This document shows positions 27,265 to 35,774 of a DNA stretch of 35,774 nt, one piece after another. Below the pieces are notes generated by a model, which worked only from the letters and a program-made list of their open reading frames with translations, was not told the DNA's origin and made no database searches. A program made the position numbers and the translations under genes. The stretch covers positions 1 to 35,774 of the forward strand of contig CAIMLX010000233.1 in the NCBI GenBank assembly GCA_903842455.1, read 5' to 3'. Numbering within the stretch: position 1 is the first letter of the stretch; each line of letters begins with the position of its first letter. Origin of the DNA: an uncultured Hyphomicrobiales bacterium. Lineage in GTDB: Bacteria > Pseudomonadota > Alphaproteobacteria > Rhizobiales > Devosiaceae.

Positions 27265-27690
27265 ATGAGCTGCAAGGTGCTAGTGGTGGAGGACGAGATT
27301 TTCGTCGCCATCGAAATTGAAAGCGTCCTTCAGGAGCTCGGCCACCGTCCAGTAGGGATTGCAGCCGATAGCCGAAGGGCATTGGAACTGGCCAAGGAGG
27401 CGGAACTCGCGTTCGTCGACCTGAACCTGGTGGACGGACCGACCGGTATCGAAGTGGGCCGCAAGCTCGCCGATGAAGGCGTGACCGTGATGTTCATGAC
27501 GGCCAACCCTGCCCAGCTGTGGCCGGGCGTGCCCGGAACCATCGGCGTGCTGCCCAAGCCCGTCAACGAGCGCGAGCTGCGTTCGGCGGTGGAGTTTGCG
27601 GTGGCGTACCGCAACAAGCAGGACAACGTCATGCCGCCACCCCGGCTGACCCTGTTCCAGCCGCAGCCGGTGATGAAACCGTCCGAGTGA
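27265..27690 (+). CDS. Single-domain response regulator (receiver)
   Basis: 141 residues, one CheY-like receiver and no output domain. Acidic pocket Glu9/Asp10, phosphoacceptor Asp52 (AFVDLNL), Thr79 (MFMTAN) and Lys98 (LPKPV) are all present. The C-terminal tail (about 115-141) is Pro-rich. Stand-alone receivers of this type often act as phosphate relays for HWE kinases in alphaproteobacteria. ATG at 27265 has AAAGGA close upstream. Convergent with the HWE kinase at 27748, a plausible but unproven partner. Confidence 0.9.
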   Translation: MSCKVLVVEDEIFVAIEIESVLQELGHRPVGIAADSRRALELAKEAELAFVDLNLVDGPTGIEVGRKLADEGVTVMFMTANPAQLWPGVPGTIGVLPKPVNERELRSAVEFAVAYRNKQDNVMPPPRLTLFQPQPVMKPSE

Positions 27691-27711
27691 GCCTGAACAT
27701 CATCCCGATTC

Positions 27712-27746
27712 AAAGGGCCGGAAGTCAGCGACTTCCGGCCCTTTTT
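27712..27746. terminator. Shared terminator between response regulator and HWE kinase
   Basis: A perfect 15-bp stem (27712-27726 with 27730-27744, loop AGC), AAAGGGCCGGAAGTC on the left arm, with five T on the plus side and three T on the minus side. It lies between two convergent stops and probably serves both, more strongly the plus strand. Confidence 0.88.
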
Positions 27747-27747
27747 G

Positions 27748-29649
27748 TCATGCCGTGAGGGTCGCCTTGCGGCTGAGTGATACCAGGGGCAGCGTCACCT
27801 CGGCTACCAGCCCGCTCGGCTCCCAGTGTCGCGTCAGCGTGCCCTTGAGCTGCCCCTCGACGCTCAGCGCCATCAGCCGCGAGCCGAATCCCTGCTTGTC
27901 GGAAAGGGGAGCCGGCGCGCCGCCGAGTTCCCGCCATGTGACCACGACAGTATCGGCTCCGGTGACGATCTCGATCGATACGGTCCCACCGGCGTTCGAC
28001 AGCGATCCGTACTTGGCCGCGTTGGTTGCCAGCTCGTGAAAGATCAGGGCCAGCGGCGTTGCCGCCCCTTCGTCGATCGGCGCGTCGTCGCCAGTGATCA
28101 CGATGCGCTCCTGGCCGGACAGCCGGTAGGGGCTCATCAGCTCGGTGACCAGTTGGTGCAGCGAATTGGGGTTGCTCTGCGACGCCGAGGCCCGCGAATG
28201 GGGACGCACGAAATCGTGTGCCTTGCCCAGCGAGATGATCCGCGCCCGCAGCTCAGTGGCAAGGTCCGCCGCTTCGGGGTAGGTCCGCGCTGCCAGCGCG
28301 ACGATGCCCCCGATCACCGCGAAGATGTTCTTGATGCGATGGCTCAGTTCCTGCGCGATGATCTCGCGCTCCTGCTGCGCCAGCCGGTTCTCGTGGATGT
28401 CGGTGCAGGTGCCGAACCAGCGAACAATGCGCCCGTCGCCGTCGCGGATCGGCAGGGCCTGGCCGAGCACCCAGCGATAGGTGCCGCTATGGTGCCGGAG
28501 CCGGTACTCGATGTCGTAGGGCTCGCCTGTATCGAGCGAACGCCGCCAGACTGTCCAGGCGCGCTCCTGATCGTCGGGATGGAACATGTCGTTCCAGCCT
28601 GCGCCGTCCGTGGTTCCTTCCGGCACCCCGGTGAACTCGTACCAGCGGGCGTTGTAGTAGTCGTGGAAGCCATCCGGCAGCGTCGACCAGACCATCTGTG
28701 GCATGGTGTCGGCCAGCGTGCGGAACCGCAGTTCGCTCTCGGCCAATTGGGCCGCAATCAGCCGCTCGTCGGTGATATCGACAACCACGCCGGGCAGACG
28801 CAGCGGCCGTCCTTCGGCATCGGCGATCACCCGACCGGAGGCTACGACCCAGCGGACTTCCCCATCGGGCCTGAGCAGCCGGTACTCGAACCGAACCGGC
28901 CCCGGCGCCGTGCTGGCATCGGCAATCTCGCGTCCCACCCGATCGCGGTCTTCCGGATGGATGGCCTGCATGAACTGGCCGATCGGCACGCCCATCACGG
29001 CGGCACCCGGACTGAGGCCAAACAGCCGGGCGAAGCGTTCATCGGCCGTCACCACGTCGCCGGCTACGTCCCAGTCCCACGTCCCGACCAGACCCGATGC
29101 GCTCAGTGCCAGGTCGAGCTTCTCGCGACTTTCCTGCAGCTCGCGCTGTGCGAGATAGCTGGCGGTGGTCTCCACCACGATGACCAGCACGCCCAGCACC
29201 TGGCCGGCGCCGTCAAGGACTGGCGAATAGTTGAGGTTCATCCACGCCGATTGCAGGGTGCCGGTGCGGTTCAGCACCAGTTCCTGGTCCGGCAGGTACC
29301 AGGATTCCCCGGCAAAGCCGCGCCGCATGTTCTCGGCGTTGAAGTCCGCGATCTCGGGCCAGGCTTCCAGCACCGGCTGCCCGAAGATCGAGGGGTGGCG
29401 GCTACCGGCGAAATCGGCATAGCCGGAGTTGTAGATGAGCACACCGGTGTTCCGGCCGGCGATCAGCACCATCGGCACATCGGATGCGAGCATGATCCGT
29501 ACCGTCGTCCGCAGGGTCTCGGGCCATTGGGACATCGGACCCAGTTCGGTCCGGCTCCAGTCGAAACCGTTGGTCAGCCGGACCATCTCGTCCTGGCTCA
29601 AACTTGTCCTGACCGCTTCATCGGCGAGCGGGAAAAGGGTATTTGGCAT
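27748..29649 (-). CDS. HWE-family sensor histidine kinase with PAS domains
   Basis: 633 residues, no transmembrane segment, so cytosolic. Three PAS-like modules: about 45-165, 175-295 (ending DITDERL) and 300-430 (ending WFGTCTDIHENR). The kinase core follows: phosphoacceptor His437 in QELSHRIKNIFAVIGG, N box HELATNAAKYGSLSN, and WREL, the tryptophan-x-glutamate of HWE kinases. The C-terminal G box is GFGSRLM. ATG at 29649 with GGAG 6 nt upstream. The first PAS has no visible cofactor motif such as the NCRFL of LOV domains, so a light role is not supported. Signal unknown. Confidence 0.92.
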   Translation of the reverse strand: MPNTLFPLADEAVRTSLSQDEMVRLTNGFDWSRTELGPMSQWPETLRTTVRIMLASDVPMVLIAGRNTGVLIYNSGYADFAGSRHPSIFGQPVLEAWPEIADFNAENMRRGFAGESWYLPDQELVLNRTGTLQSAWMNLNYSPVLDGAGQVLGVLVIVVETTASYLAQRELQESREKLDLALSASGLVGTWDWDVAGDVVTADERFARLFGLSPGAAVMGVPIGQFMQAIHPEDRDRVGREIADASTAPGPVRFEYRLLRPDGEVRWVVASGRVIADAEGRPLRLPGVVVDITDERLIAAQLAESELRFRTLADTMPQMVWSTLPDGFHDYYNARWYEFTGVPEGTTDGAGWNDMFHPDDQERAWTVWRRSLDTGEPYDIEYRLRHHSGTYRWVLGQALPIRDGDGRIVRWFGTCTDIHENRLAQQEREIIAQELSHRIKNIFAVIGGIVALAARTYPEAADLATELRARIISLGKAHDFVRPHSRASASQSNPNSLHQLVTELMSPYRLSGQERIVITGDDAPIDEGAATPLALIFHELATNAAKYGSLSNAGGTVSIEIVTGADTVVVTWRELGGAPAPLSDKQGFGSRLMALSVEGQLKGTLTRHWEPSGLVAEVTLPLVSLSRKATLTA

Positions 29650-29756
29650 GCAAGCTCCAGTGACGCGTCGCGTCCGGTTGGACGCCCTGGCGCTCCATCA
29701 ACGCAACACTAGCCACTCCGGTTGAGCACGCATTACAATTTAATAGGGCGAATTGC

Positions 29757-31142
29757 TTATTCGGCCGCCACAACCCGCTCGCGCAAAGGTCGCTGCGCCC
29801 GCAGTTCCTCGGCGACGAGGAAAGCCAGTTCCAGCGCCTGGCTGGCATTGAGTCGCGGGTCGCAATAGGTGTGATAGCGGTCGGACAGGCCGGCCTCGGT
29901 GATCGCAGCCACGCCGCCGCCGGTGCACTCGGTGACATCGTCGCCAGTCATCTCGATGTGGATGCCGCCGGCATGGGTACCGAGCCCGCGATGCACGTCG
30001 AAGAAGCTCTTCACTTCGCCCAGCACGCGCTCGAATGGCCGGGTCTTGTAGCCGCTCGACGCCTTGACGGTGTTGCCGTGCATCGGATCGCAGCACCACA
30101 CCACGGTCTGGCCGGAGCGCTTCACCGCCTCGACGAGGCGCGGCAGGTGCTCCTGCACCTTGTCCGAGCCGAAACGCGAGATCAGCGTGATGCGGCCGGC
30201 ACGGTTGTCGGGGTTCAGCTTGTCGAGCAGCCGCAGCAGGTCGTCAGAAGCGAGGCTCGGCCCGCACTTGATGCCGATCGGGTTGCGGATGCCGGAGAAG
30301 TACTCGACATGCGCGCCATCGGGCTGGCGGGTGCGGTCGCCGATCCACAGCATGTGGCCGGAGGTGGCGTAGTACTCGCCGGTGATCGAGTCGCGGCGGG
30401 TCAGCGCCTCCTCGTAGCCGAGCAGCAGGGCTTCGTGGCTGGTGTAGAACTTGGTCTCGCGCAGCGAGGGGGTATTCTCGCCGGTCAGCCCGAGGGCGCG
30501 CATGAAGTCGATGGCGTCATCGATCTTCTGCGCCAGCTGCTCGAAGCGCGGATAGGCCTGGCTGTCCTTCATGAAGCCCATGGTCCACTCGTGGACGCGG
30601 GTCAGGTCGGCATAGCCGCCCGAGGCGAAGGCGCGCAGCAGGTTCAGCGTCGCTGCCGACTGCCGATAGGCGAGCAGCAGCCGCTCTGGGTCGGGAATGC
30701 GCGCTTCGGGCGTGAAGGCGATGTCGTTGATGATGTCGCCGCGATAGGAGGGCAGCGTCACGCCGTCGATGGTCTCGGTATCGGCGGAGCGCGGCTTGGC
30801 GAACTGTCCGGCGATGCGCCCGACTTTCACCACCGGCTTGGAGGCTCCGTGGGTCAGCACGATCGCCATCTGCAGGAAGACGCGGAAGAAATCGCGGATA
30901 TGGTCGGCGCCGTGCTCGGCGAAGCTCTCGGCGCAGTCGCCGCCCTGCAGCAGGAACGCCCTGCCCTCGGCCACATCGCCCAGTTGATGCTTGAGCTCGC
31001 GAGCCTCGCCGGCAAACACCAGCGGCGGGAACTTCTTGAGCTGCGCCTCAGCGGCCTCGAGCTTTGCCTGATCCGGATAGGACGGCACCTGCAGGATGGG
31101 CTTGTCGCGCCAGCTTTGCGGTGTCCAGTTACTCGTCGTCAT
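29757..31142 (-). CDS. Class II 3-deoxy-7-phosphoheptulonate (DAHP) synthase
   Basis: First step of the shikimate pathway, joining phosphoenolpyruvate and erythrose 4-phosphate. 461 residues, the plant-like class II length. Metal cysteine Cys70 in [27 protein letters not shown] and [15 protein letters not shown] are class II motifs. ATG at 31142 is preferred over TTG at 31148 because GGAGG lies 8 nt upstream. Downstream of gor by 66 nt and possibly cotranscribed. Confidence 0.95.
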   Translation of the reverse strand: MTTSNWTPQSWRDKPILQVPSYPDQAKLEAAEAQLKKFPPLVFAGEARELKHQLGDVAEGRAFLLQGGDCAESFAEHGADHIRDFFRVFLQMAIVLTHGASKPVVKVGRIAGQFAKPRSADTETIDGVTLPSYRGDIINDIAFTPEARIPDPERLLLAYRQSAATLNLLRAFASGGYADLTRVHEWTMGFMKDSQAYPRFEQLAQKIDDAIDFMRALGLTGENTPSLRETKFYTSHEALLLGYEEALTRRDSITGEYYATSGHMLWIGDRTRQPDGAHVEYFSGIRNPIGIKCGPSLASDDLLRLLDKLNPDNRAGRITLISRFGSDKVQEHLPRLVEAVKRSGQTVVWCCDPMHGNTVKASSGYKTRPFERVLGEVKSFFDVHRGLGTHAGGIHIEMTGDDVTECTGGGVAAITEAGLSDRYHTYCDPRLNASQALELAFLVAEELRAQRPLRERVVAAE

Positions 31143-31207
31143 ACCCAATTCCTCCGGTCGCGCGCCGGAATATCAGGCGGACGCGACGGTGTGAAGCCTC
31201 GGCGCGC

Positions 31208-32578
31208 CTAGACCTTCGCCCCGTCGCGATAGACGTAGGTCGGCTTCTTGAACGTCACCAGTTCCTCGGCCGCGGTGGGGTGCATGGCGACGGCGCGGTC
31301 GAAATCCGCCTTGGTGGCGTTCATGCTCATCGCGATGGCGGCCATCTGCACGATCTCGCCGGCACTGGGGCCGAGGATGTGGACGCCCAGGACCTTGCCG
31401 CCATCCTTGAGCGTGATCAGCTTCATAATCGTCCGCTCGGACTTCAACGACAGCGTGTTCATCATCGGCCGGAAGCGGGCGACGTAGACATCGATATCGC
31501 CACGGGTGGCGGCATCATGCTCGGCGAGCCCGATCGTCGCGATCTCCGGCTCGGAGAACACGGCCGTGCCGATGAGCGAATGATCGACGGCGGTCGGCTT
31601 GTCGCCGAACACGGTATCGGCGAAGGCGTGGCCCTCGCGGATGGCGATCGGGGTCAGCTGCGCGCGGTTGGTGACGTCGCCGACGGCGTAGATCGAGGGC
31701 ACCGAGGTCTGCGAGTAGGCATCGACCGCGATCGCGCCATATCCATCGACGCCGACACCTACCGTCTCGAGCCCGAGGCCGGCGCTGTTGGGCGAGCGGC
31801 CGGTGGCAAACATCACGGCACCGAACGGCGCCTCCACCCCGTCGGTGAAGCTGGCCACGATGTCTTCGCCCGCCTGGCGCAGTGCCTTGATGCTGGTCTG
31901 GTAGATGAGGCGGATGCCGCGCGACTGCAGCCCGGCCTCCAGCCCCTCGCGCATGTCGTGGTCGAAGCCACGGAGCACCTGCTCGCCGCGATAGACGATG
32001 CTGGTCGCCACGCCCAGCCCGGCGAAGATGGTGGCGAACTCCACCGCCACGTAGCCGCCGCCCTCGATCAGGATGGAGTGGGGCAGTTGCGCGAGGTGGA
32101 ACGCCTCGTTGGAGGTGATGCCGAGTTCCCGGCCGGGGATGTCGGGTACGAAGGGCCGGGCGCCGGTGGCGACGAGGATGGTCTTGGCGGTCAGTTCCCG
32201 CCCCGAACCCAGCCGCACCGTGTTCGGTCCGGCGAGGACGGCGCGGTCGCGGATGATGTCGACCTTCGCGCCATCGAGCCCGGAGACATAGGCCTTCTCC
32301 AGCCGTTCGATCTCCTTGTCCTTGTTGGCGAGCAGCGTCGGCCAGTCGAAGCTGGCGTCCACCGTCCAGCCGAAGCTCGGGGCGATCTCGAACAGGTCGC
32401 GGAAGCGGGCGCCGTAGACGAACAGCTTCTTGGGTACGCAGCCGCGGATCACGCAGGTGCCGCCAATGCGGTACTCCTCGACGATCGCCACGCGGGCGCC
32501 GTAGCCGCCGGCGATGCGGGCCGCCCGCACGCCACCCGAGCCCGCGCCGATCACCACGAGGTCATAGCTGTCGCTCAT
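31208..32578 (-). CDS. gor: Glutathione-disulfide reductase
   Basis: NADPH-dependent FAD enzyme reducing glutathione disulfide. 456 residues. FAD site GAGSGGVRAAR (11-21), redox pair Cys42 and Cys47 in GGTCVIRGCVPKK, NAD(P)-site GGGYVAVEFA and C-terminal HPTAAEE. ATG at 32578 with GGGGG 5 nt upstream; the longer frame to 32611 is less likely. A terminator of the upstream gene precedes it, so it likely has its own promoter. Confidence 0.94.
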   Translation of the reverse strand: MSDSYDLVVIGAGSGGVRAARIAGGYGARVAIVEEYRIGGTCVIRGCVPKKLFVYGARFRDLFEIAPSFGWTVDASFDWPTLLANKDKEIERLEKAYVSGLDGAKVDIIRDRAVLAGPNTVRLGSGRELTAKTILVATGARPFVPDIPGRELGITSNEAFHLAQLPHSILIEGGGYVAVEFATIFAGLGVATSIVYRGEQVLRGFDHDMREGLEAGLQSRGIRLIYQTSIKALRQAGEDIVASFTDGVEAPFGAVMFATGRSPNSAGLGLETVGVGVDGYGAIAVDAYSQTSVPSIYAVGDVTNRAQLTPIAIREGHAFADTVFGDKPTAVDHSLIGTAVFSEPEIATIGLAEHDAATRGDIDVYVARFRPMMNTLSLKSERTIMKLITLKDGGKVLGVHILGPSAGEIVQMAAIAMSMNATKADFDRAVAMHPTAAEELVTFKKPTYVYRDGAKV

Positions 32579-32595
32579 CGATACCCCCGAACACG

Positions 32596-32620
32596 AAAAA
32601 ATGCCCCGCACCGGCGGGGC
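32596..32620 (-). terminator. Intrinsic terminator of the DUF2059 gene
   Basis: On the minus strand GCCCCGC (32620-32614), loop CGGT, GCGGGGC (32609-32603), followed by A and six T. It lies 24 nt past the DUF2059 stop and just before the gor start. Confidence 0.9.
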
Positions 32621-32644
32621 CTTTGGCAGATAGGTCGGATGACC

Positions 32645-33184
32645 TCAGGTGTCGATACCCTTGGCCTTCAGCTCGGCGCGCACCTTGGCGAAGAACTCCT
32701 TGGAGAGGTTCACCGAGTAGACGTTCATGATGCGCTGGATCGAGAGGTTCAGCTCGGAATTGGCCTTCGACAGCTTGATGCCGGCCGGGCTCGAGTAGAA
32801 ATCGACGATCGCCTGCAGTTCGGTCATGTCGAAGGTGAGCGCATAGAGGCGCGCCATCTGGTCGAACAGTTCACCCTTGCGGTCCTTGTAGGACGCAATC
32901 GTCGTCTCGATGGCGGCGTTGAGCGGCTCGGCGATCTCGGGATTCTGCGGCAGCAGCTGCTGGTAGGTGTTGATCCCGGCGCGGACGATGGTGGTCTCGT
33001 AGATGCCACCGTGATCGGTCAGCTCGATATACTTGCGCGCCAGCCCAAGGGCCTCGGGCGACACTTCCTGCGGCTGGGCCGCGGGTGTCTCCTGCGCGAA
33101 GGCGGGAACGGCCAGTCCGGCCGAAACGGAAAGCGAAAGCATGGCGGCGACAATGATCGACGCGCGCTTGAAGGAGAAGGTCAT
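32645..33184 (-). CDS. DUF2059 exported protein
   Basis: 179 residues. Signal peptide about 1-30 (SIIVAAMLSLSVSAGLAVPA, ending FAQ). The rest is helical and matches DUF2059: LTFDMTELQAIVDFYSSPAG, then GIKLSKANSELNL. Function unknown; periplasmic. I chose the ATG at 33184; in-frame ATGs at 33199 and 33226 exist, but no clear Shine-Dalgarno decides between them. Confidence 0.8.
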   Translation of the reverse strand: MTFSFKRASIIVAAMLSLSVSAGLAVPAFAQETPAAQPQEVSPEALGLARKYIELTDHGGIYETTIVRAGINTYQQLLPQNPEIAEPLNAAIETTIASYKDRKGELFDQMARLYALTFDMTELQAIVDFYSSPAGIKLSKANSELNLSIQRIMNVYSVNLSKEFFAKVRAELKAKGIDT

Positions 33185-33226
33185 CGGCGTGTGGCCCATC
33201 TGTTTGAATACCCCGTCCCTGCCCAT

Positions 33227-33931
33227 CTACCGGACCGGGTCCCCCGCGTCCAGAACCTCGATACCGCTGGGGCCCGCGATATAGGCCCGCTGGCAGAGGC
33301 CGATGAACAGGCCGTGCTGCACCACGCCAGCGATCTCCAGCAGCGCGGTCGACAGTGCTTCTGGATCAGGAATACGGCCAAAAGAAGCATCGACGATCTG
33401 GTGCCCGCCGTCGGTCAGGAAGCGTTCCTGTCCGCGCATGCGGAAGCCGACGGGCCCCTCGCCGCTGAACTGATGCACCACCGTCCAGATCGCCTTGAAG
33501 GTGACGGCGGCGCCGAACGGGTTGACCTCGATCGACAGCGGGAAGCGGCCCAGCACATCCACCTTCTTGCTCGCGTCGGCGATCACCACCATGCGCTTCG
33601 ACGCTGCCGCGACGATCTTTTCGCGCAGCAGCGCGCCGCCGGCGCCCTTGATCAGCGCCAGGCCGGGGCCGACCTCGTCGGCGCCATCCACCGTCAGGTC
33701 GAGCTCGGGGGTTTCGTCGAGGGTCGATAGCCGGATGCCGAGCGCGCGCGCCTGCGCGGCGGTAGCCTCGGAGGTGGGGACGCACAGCACGTCGAGCCCA
33801 CGCTTTACCTCGGCGCCCACCAGGTCGACGAAGTGTTTCGCCGTCGAGCCGGTGCCAAGGCCAAGGCGCATCCCGGTCTTAACTTCGGCCATGGCGGCGC
33901 GGGCCGCGGCAGCCTTGAAATCGTCACTCAC
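33227..33931 (-). CDS. rpiA: Ribose-5-phosphate isomerase A
   Basis: Interconverts ribose 5-phosphate and ribulose 5-phosphate. 234 residues. GTGSTA (26-31), DGADE (82-86) and [11 protein letters not shown] (95-105) are the phosphate and catalytic motifs. The GTG at 33931 has GGGAGGA 7 nt upstream. The DUF2059 gene follows closely on the same strand. Confidence 0.95.
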   Translation of the reverse strand: MSDDFKAAAARAAMAEVKTGMRLGLGTGSTAKHFVDLVGAEVKRGLDVLCVPTSEATAAQARALGIRLSTLDETPELDLTVDGADEVGPGLALIKGAGGALLREKIVAAASKRMVVIADASKKVDVLGRFPLSIEVNPFGAAVTFKAIWTVVHQFSGEGPVGFRMRGQERFLTDGGHQIVDASFGRIPDPEALSTALLEIAGVVQHGLFIGLCQRAYIAGPSGIEVLDAGDPVR

Positions 33932-34158
33932 CTAAAAGTCCTCCCGTGCAGGCGATAAACGGCCCGCAGCGGGGCGAGTCAAGCCGCTGACTCACGCGAA
34001 AGTCAGTGGCAAATGTCGCTTCAACGCAACACAATGTCGCATGAGTGTTCGGCGCATGGTCGAATCGTGGCAAGTCCCGTTCCGAAACCGTATCGAACAG
34101 TCTATCACGTGGGGCTTCGACGGCCCGCGGTTGGGGCTTATTCGTCAAGAGGCGCAGT
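33932..34158. other. Divergent region, rpiA / L,D-transpeptidase
   Basis: 227 bp with promoters for both genes. Contains a small hairpin CTGACT (33987-33992) with AGTCAG (34001-34006). No recognisable regulator site. Confidence 0.3.
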
Positions 34159-34761
34159 TTGACCAAGATGACCAAGATAAAAATCGTGATTGCCGCGCTG
34201 TTGTCGGCAATCCTGAGCATGTCGCTCGTAGTTCCGGCCTCGGCGGCCCGGGTCTACAACGCCGAAACGAACACGTGGGAAGATGCAACGCAGGTGAAGG
34301 CCCGCAACAAGCGTGGCAGCAGCATCCCAATCGAACTCGTCGCGTACGAGACCAAGCTGAAGCCGGGCACCATCGTCGTCGAGACGTCGGAGCGCCGCCT
34401 TTACCTGGTGCTCGAGGACGGCAAGGCCAGGAAGTACGGTATCGGCGTCGGCCGTGACGGCTTCCGCTGGGCCGGCCAGCACAAGATCACCCGCATGGCC
34501 GAGTGGCCAGGCTGGACGCCGCCCGCAGCGATGCGCAAGCGCGTTCCCGACCTGCCGGCCTACATGCCCGGTGGCCCGGACAATCCGCTCGGCGCCCGCG
34601 CCCTCTATATCGGCTCGACGCTGTACCGCATCCATGGCACGTCGGAGCCGTGGACGATCGGACAGGCCGTCTCGTCGGGTTGCATCCGCCTCACCAACGA
34701 GGACGTGACCGACCTTTATGAGCGCGTGAAGGTCGGCGCCCTGGTGGTGGTGCACCAGTAA
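34159..34761 (+). CDS. L,D-transpeptidase (YkuD domain)
   Basis: 200 residues. Cross-links peptidoglycan stem peptides or attaches proteins to them, in the periplasm. Signal peptide about 1-30. Catalytic His159 in RIHGT and Cys175 in SSGCIRL (the SxGCxR motif) are intact. TTG at 34159 has AAGAGG 6 nt upstream; ATG at 34168 is an alternative. Other in-frame upstream starts (GTG 34045) would add unlikely residues. Followed by a terminator. Confidence 0.92.
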   Translation: MTKMTKIKIVIAALLSAILSMSLVVPASAARVYNAETNTWEDATQVKARNKRGSSIPIELVAYETKLKPGTIVVETSERRLYLVLEDGKARKYGIGVGRDGFRWAGQHKITRMAEWPGWTPPAAMRKRVPDLPAYMPGGPDNPLGARALYIGSTLYRIHGTSEPWTIGQAVSSGCIRLTNEDVTDLYERVKVGALVVVHQ

Positions 34762-34784
34762 GCGGCGCGCCATCGCGAAGAATT

Positions 34785-34816
34785 GGGCCGGTCCTTCGGG
34801 GCCGGCCTTTTGTTTT
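34785..34816 (+). terminator. Intrinsic terminator of the L,D-transpeptidase gene
   Basis: GGCCGGTCC (34786-34794), TTCG loop, then GGGCCGGCC-type 3' arm (34799-34807), with one G-U pair, followed by TTTTGTTTT. Starts 24 nt past the stop. Confidence 0.9.
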
Positions 34817-34844
34817 GCGGCGCCAACTACGATATGATCGTTTC
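34810..34844 (+). promoter_or_regulatory. Candidate promoter of moaA, possibly giving a leaderless mRNA
   Basis: TTGTTT (34810-34815), 17-nt spacer, TATGAT (34833-34838), then 6 nt to the moaA ATG at 34845. The -10 matches TATAAT at 5 of 6 positions and the -35 at 3 of 6. No Shine-Dalgarno precedes moaA, so transcription could start at or near the ATG. The -35 lies in the preceding terminator's T tract. Confidence 0.45.
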
Positions 34845-35774
34845 ATGTCGATCACTCTTTTCGAACAGCCGGGCCTCGCGCCCCGCAACCCAGCACGGAA
34901 CTCCGCTGCGCCGCTGATCGACCGCTATGGCCGGCAGATCACCTATTTGCGCATCTCGGTTACCGACCGCTGCGATTTCCGCTGCACCTATTGCATGAGC
35001 GAGCACATGACCTTCCTGCCACGGAAGGAAGTGCTGAGCTTTGAGGAAATCGACCACATCGCCAGCGCCTTCGTGGCGCGCGGCGTCCGCAAGATCCGGC
35101 TGACCGGTGGCGAGCCGCTGGTGCGCCGCGACATCATGGAACTGGTGGAGCGCATCGGCGGCCACCTCGGGCATGGCCTCGAGGAGCTGACGCTCACCAC
35201 CAATGGCAGCCAGTTGCGCAAGTTTGCCGGCGGCCTTGCCGCGGCGGGAGTGCGCCGCATCAACGTCTCGCTCGACACGCTCGACGCCGACCGCTTCGCC
35301 GAGATCACCCGGCGCGGCCGCCTCGCCGAGGTGCTCGACGGCATCGAGGCGGCTGCGGCTGCCGGCCTCGCCATCAAGCTCAACATGGTGGCGATGCGCG
35401 GCATCAACGATCACGAAATCGAGCCGATGCTGCACTGGGCCCATGCGCGAGGCTTCGGCCTGACCCTCATCGAAGGCATGCCGCTCGGCGATGTCGGGAT
35501 GGACCGGGTCGATGCCTATCTGCCGCTCAAGGAAATGCGCGAGCGGCTGATGGCGAAGTACACGCTCGAGCCCACGTCGCACCGCACCGGCGGTCCGGCG
35601 CGCTACGACCGGGTGGCGGAAACCGGCGGCATCATCGGCTTCATCACCCCGATGAGTCACAATTTCTGCGAGAGCTGCAACCGCGTTCGCCTCACCGCCA
35701 CCGGCCAGCTCTACATGTGCCTCGGTCAGGACGCGATGGTCGACCTGCGGGCCGCCATTCGCGAGGGCGGACCC
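34845..35774 (+). CDS. moaA: GTP 3',8-cyclase MoaA, C-terminus cut by window edge
   Basis: Radical SAM enzyme of molybdenum cofactor biosynthesis, converting GTP to 3',8-cyclo-7,8-dihydro-GTP. 310 codons visible; the family is about 330-350, so a short C-terminal part is missing. The first 4Fe-4S motif is CDFRCTYC (Cys43, Cys47, Cys50), with GGEPL near 98-102, and the second-cluster cysteines are Cys275, Cys278 and Cys292. ATG at 34845 with no visible ribosome binding site. Confidence 0.95.
   Translation, partial: MSITLFEQPGLAPRNPARNSAAPLIDRYGRQITYLRISVTDRCDFRCTYCMSEHMTFLPRKEVLSFEEIDHIASAFVARGVRKIRLTGGEPLVRRDIMELVERIGGHLGHGLEELTLTTNGSQLRKFAGGLAAAGVRRINVSLDTLDADRFAEITRRGRLAEVLDGIEAAAAAGLAIKLNMVAMRGINDHEIEPMLHWAHARGFGLTLIEGMPLGDVGMDRVDAYLPLKEMRERLMAKYTLEPTSHRTGGPARYDRVAETGGIIGFITPMSHNFCESCNRVRLTATGQLYMCLGQDAMVDLRAAIREGGP

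Noticed and set aside
29670-29685. 6-bp GCGTCC/GGACGC hairpin upstream of the HWE kinase
   Set aside because: Short, no T tract and no known leader class; not enough evidence for an attenuator.

Overview
The window looks like a chromosomal segment of a high-GC alphaproteobacterium, most likely Hyphomicrobiales and possibly Devosia-like. I infer this from the gene content: a DUF2865 secreted protein, an HWE-type sensor kinase, class II DAHP synthase, a zinc-less second GltX, an Atm1-type exporter with an ArsR regulator, and strong G/C preference at third codon positions. Palindromic intergenic repeats of types familiar from Rhizobiales and other proteobacteria also fit. Genus is inference only. 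I saw no tRNA, rRNA, CRISPR array, insertion sequence or phage gene.

Layout. 1-1401 (-) is the acyl-CoA (propionyl-CoA type) carboxylase beta subunit, cut at its C-terminus by the window edge. 1588-2740 (+) holds a small acidic protein and CysQ. 2875-7985 (+) is a PadR regulator, an RND adaptor and an RND pump ending at a strong terminator. 7986-8630 is a gene-free stretch with palindromic repeats. From 19907 down to 8631 everything is on the minus strand: cysS, then a tightly packed run (DUF559 nuclease-like protein, VOC protein, GFA-family protein, proline iminopeptidase, second GFA-family protein, citramalate synthase, LysM protein, ATP-grasp protein), then an ArsR/Atm1-type ABC exporter pair. 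20116-21198 (-) holds two exported proteins, one of them a cytochrome c' with a CXXCH motif, each with its own terminator. 21484-22650 (+) is the DUF2865 protein, whose 3' end overlaps gltX by 56 bp. 22595-27023 (-) contains gltX, nadE and an outer membrane protein. 27265-27690 (+) is a single-domain response regulator facing an HWE kinase (27748-29649, -) across a shared terminator. 29757-33931 (-) contains class II aroF, gor, a DUF2059 protein and rpiA. 34159-34761 (+) is an L,D-transpeptidase and 34845-35774 (+) is moaA, truncated by the window edge.

How the genes work together. Most are housekeeping: central carbon (rpiA, pccB), amino acids (cimA, aroF, cysQ), cofactors (nadE, moaA), tRNA charging (cysS, gltX) and redox (gor). 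Two regulator-transporter cassettes (padR-RND and arsR-ABC) suggest efflux or metal/thiol stress. LysM, L,D-transpeptidase, DUF2059, DUF2865 and the outer membrane protein are envelope functions. The least ordinary arrangement is the 18270-10962 run, where a PD-(D/E)XK-like protein, a VOC protein and two GFA paralogues flanking a peptidase are joined by 4-14 nt overlaps and run into citramalate synthase. I found no convincing previously undescribed system; the best leads are that run, the paired regulatory structures, a possibly leaderless moaA promoter, and the structured leaders upstream of cysQ.
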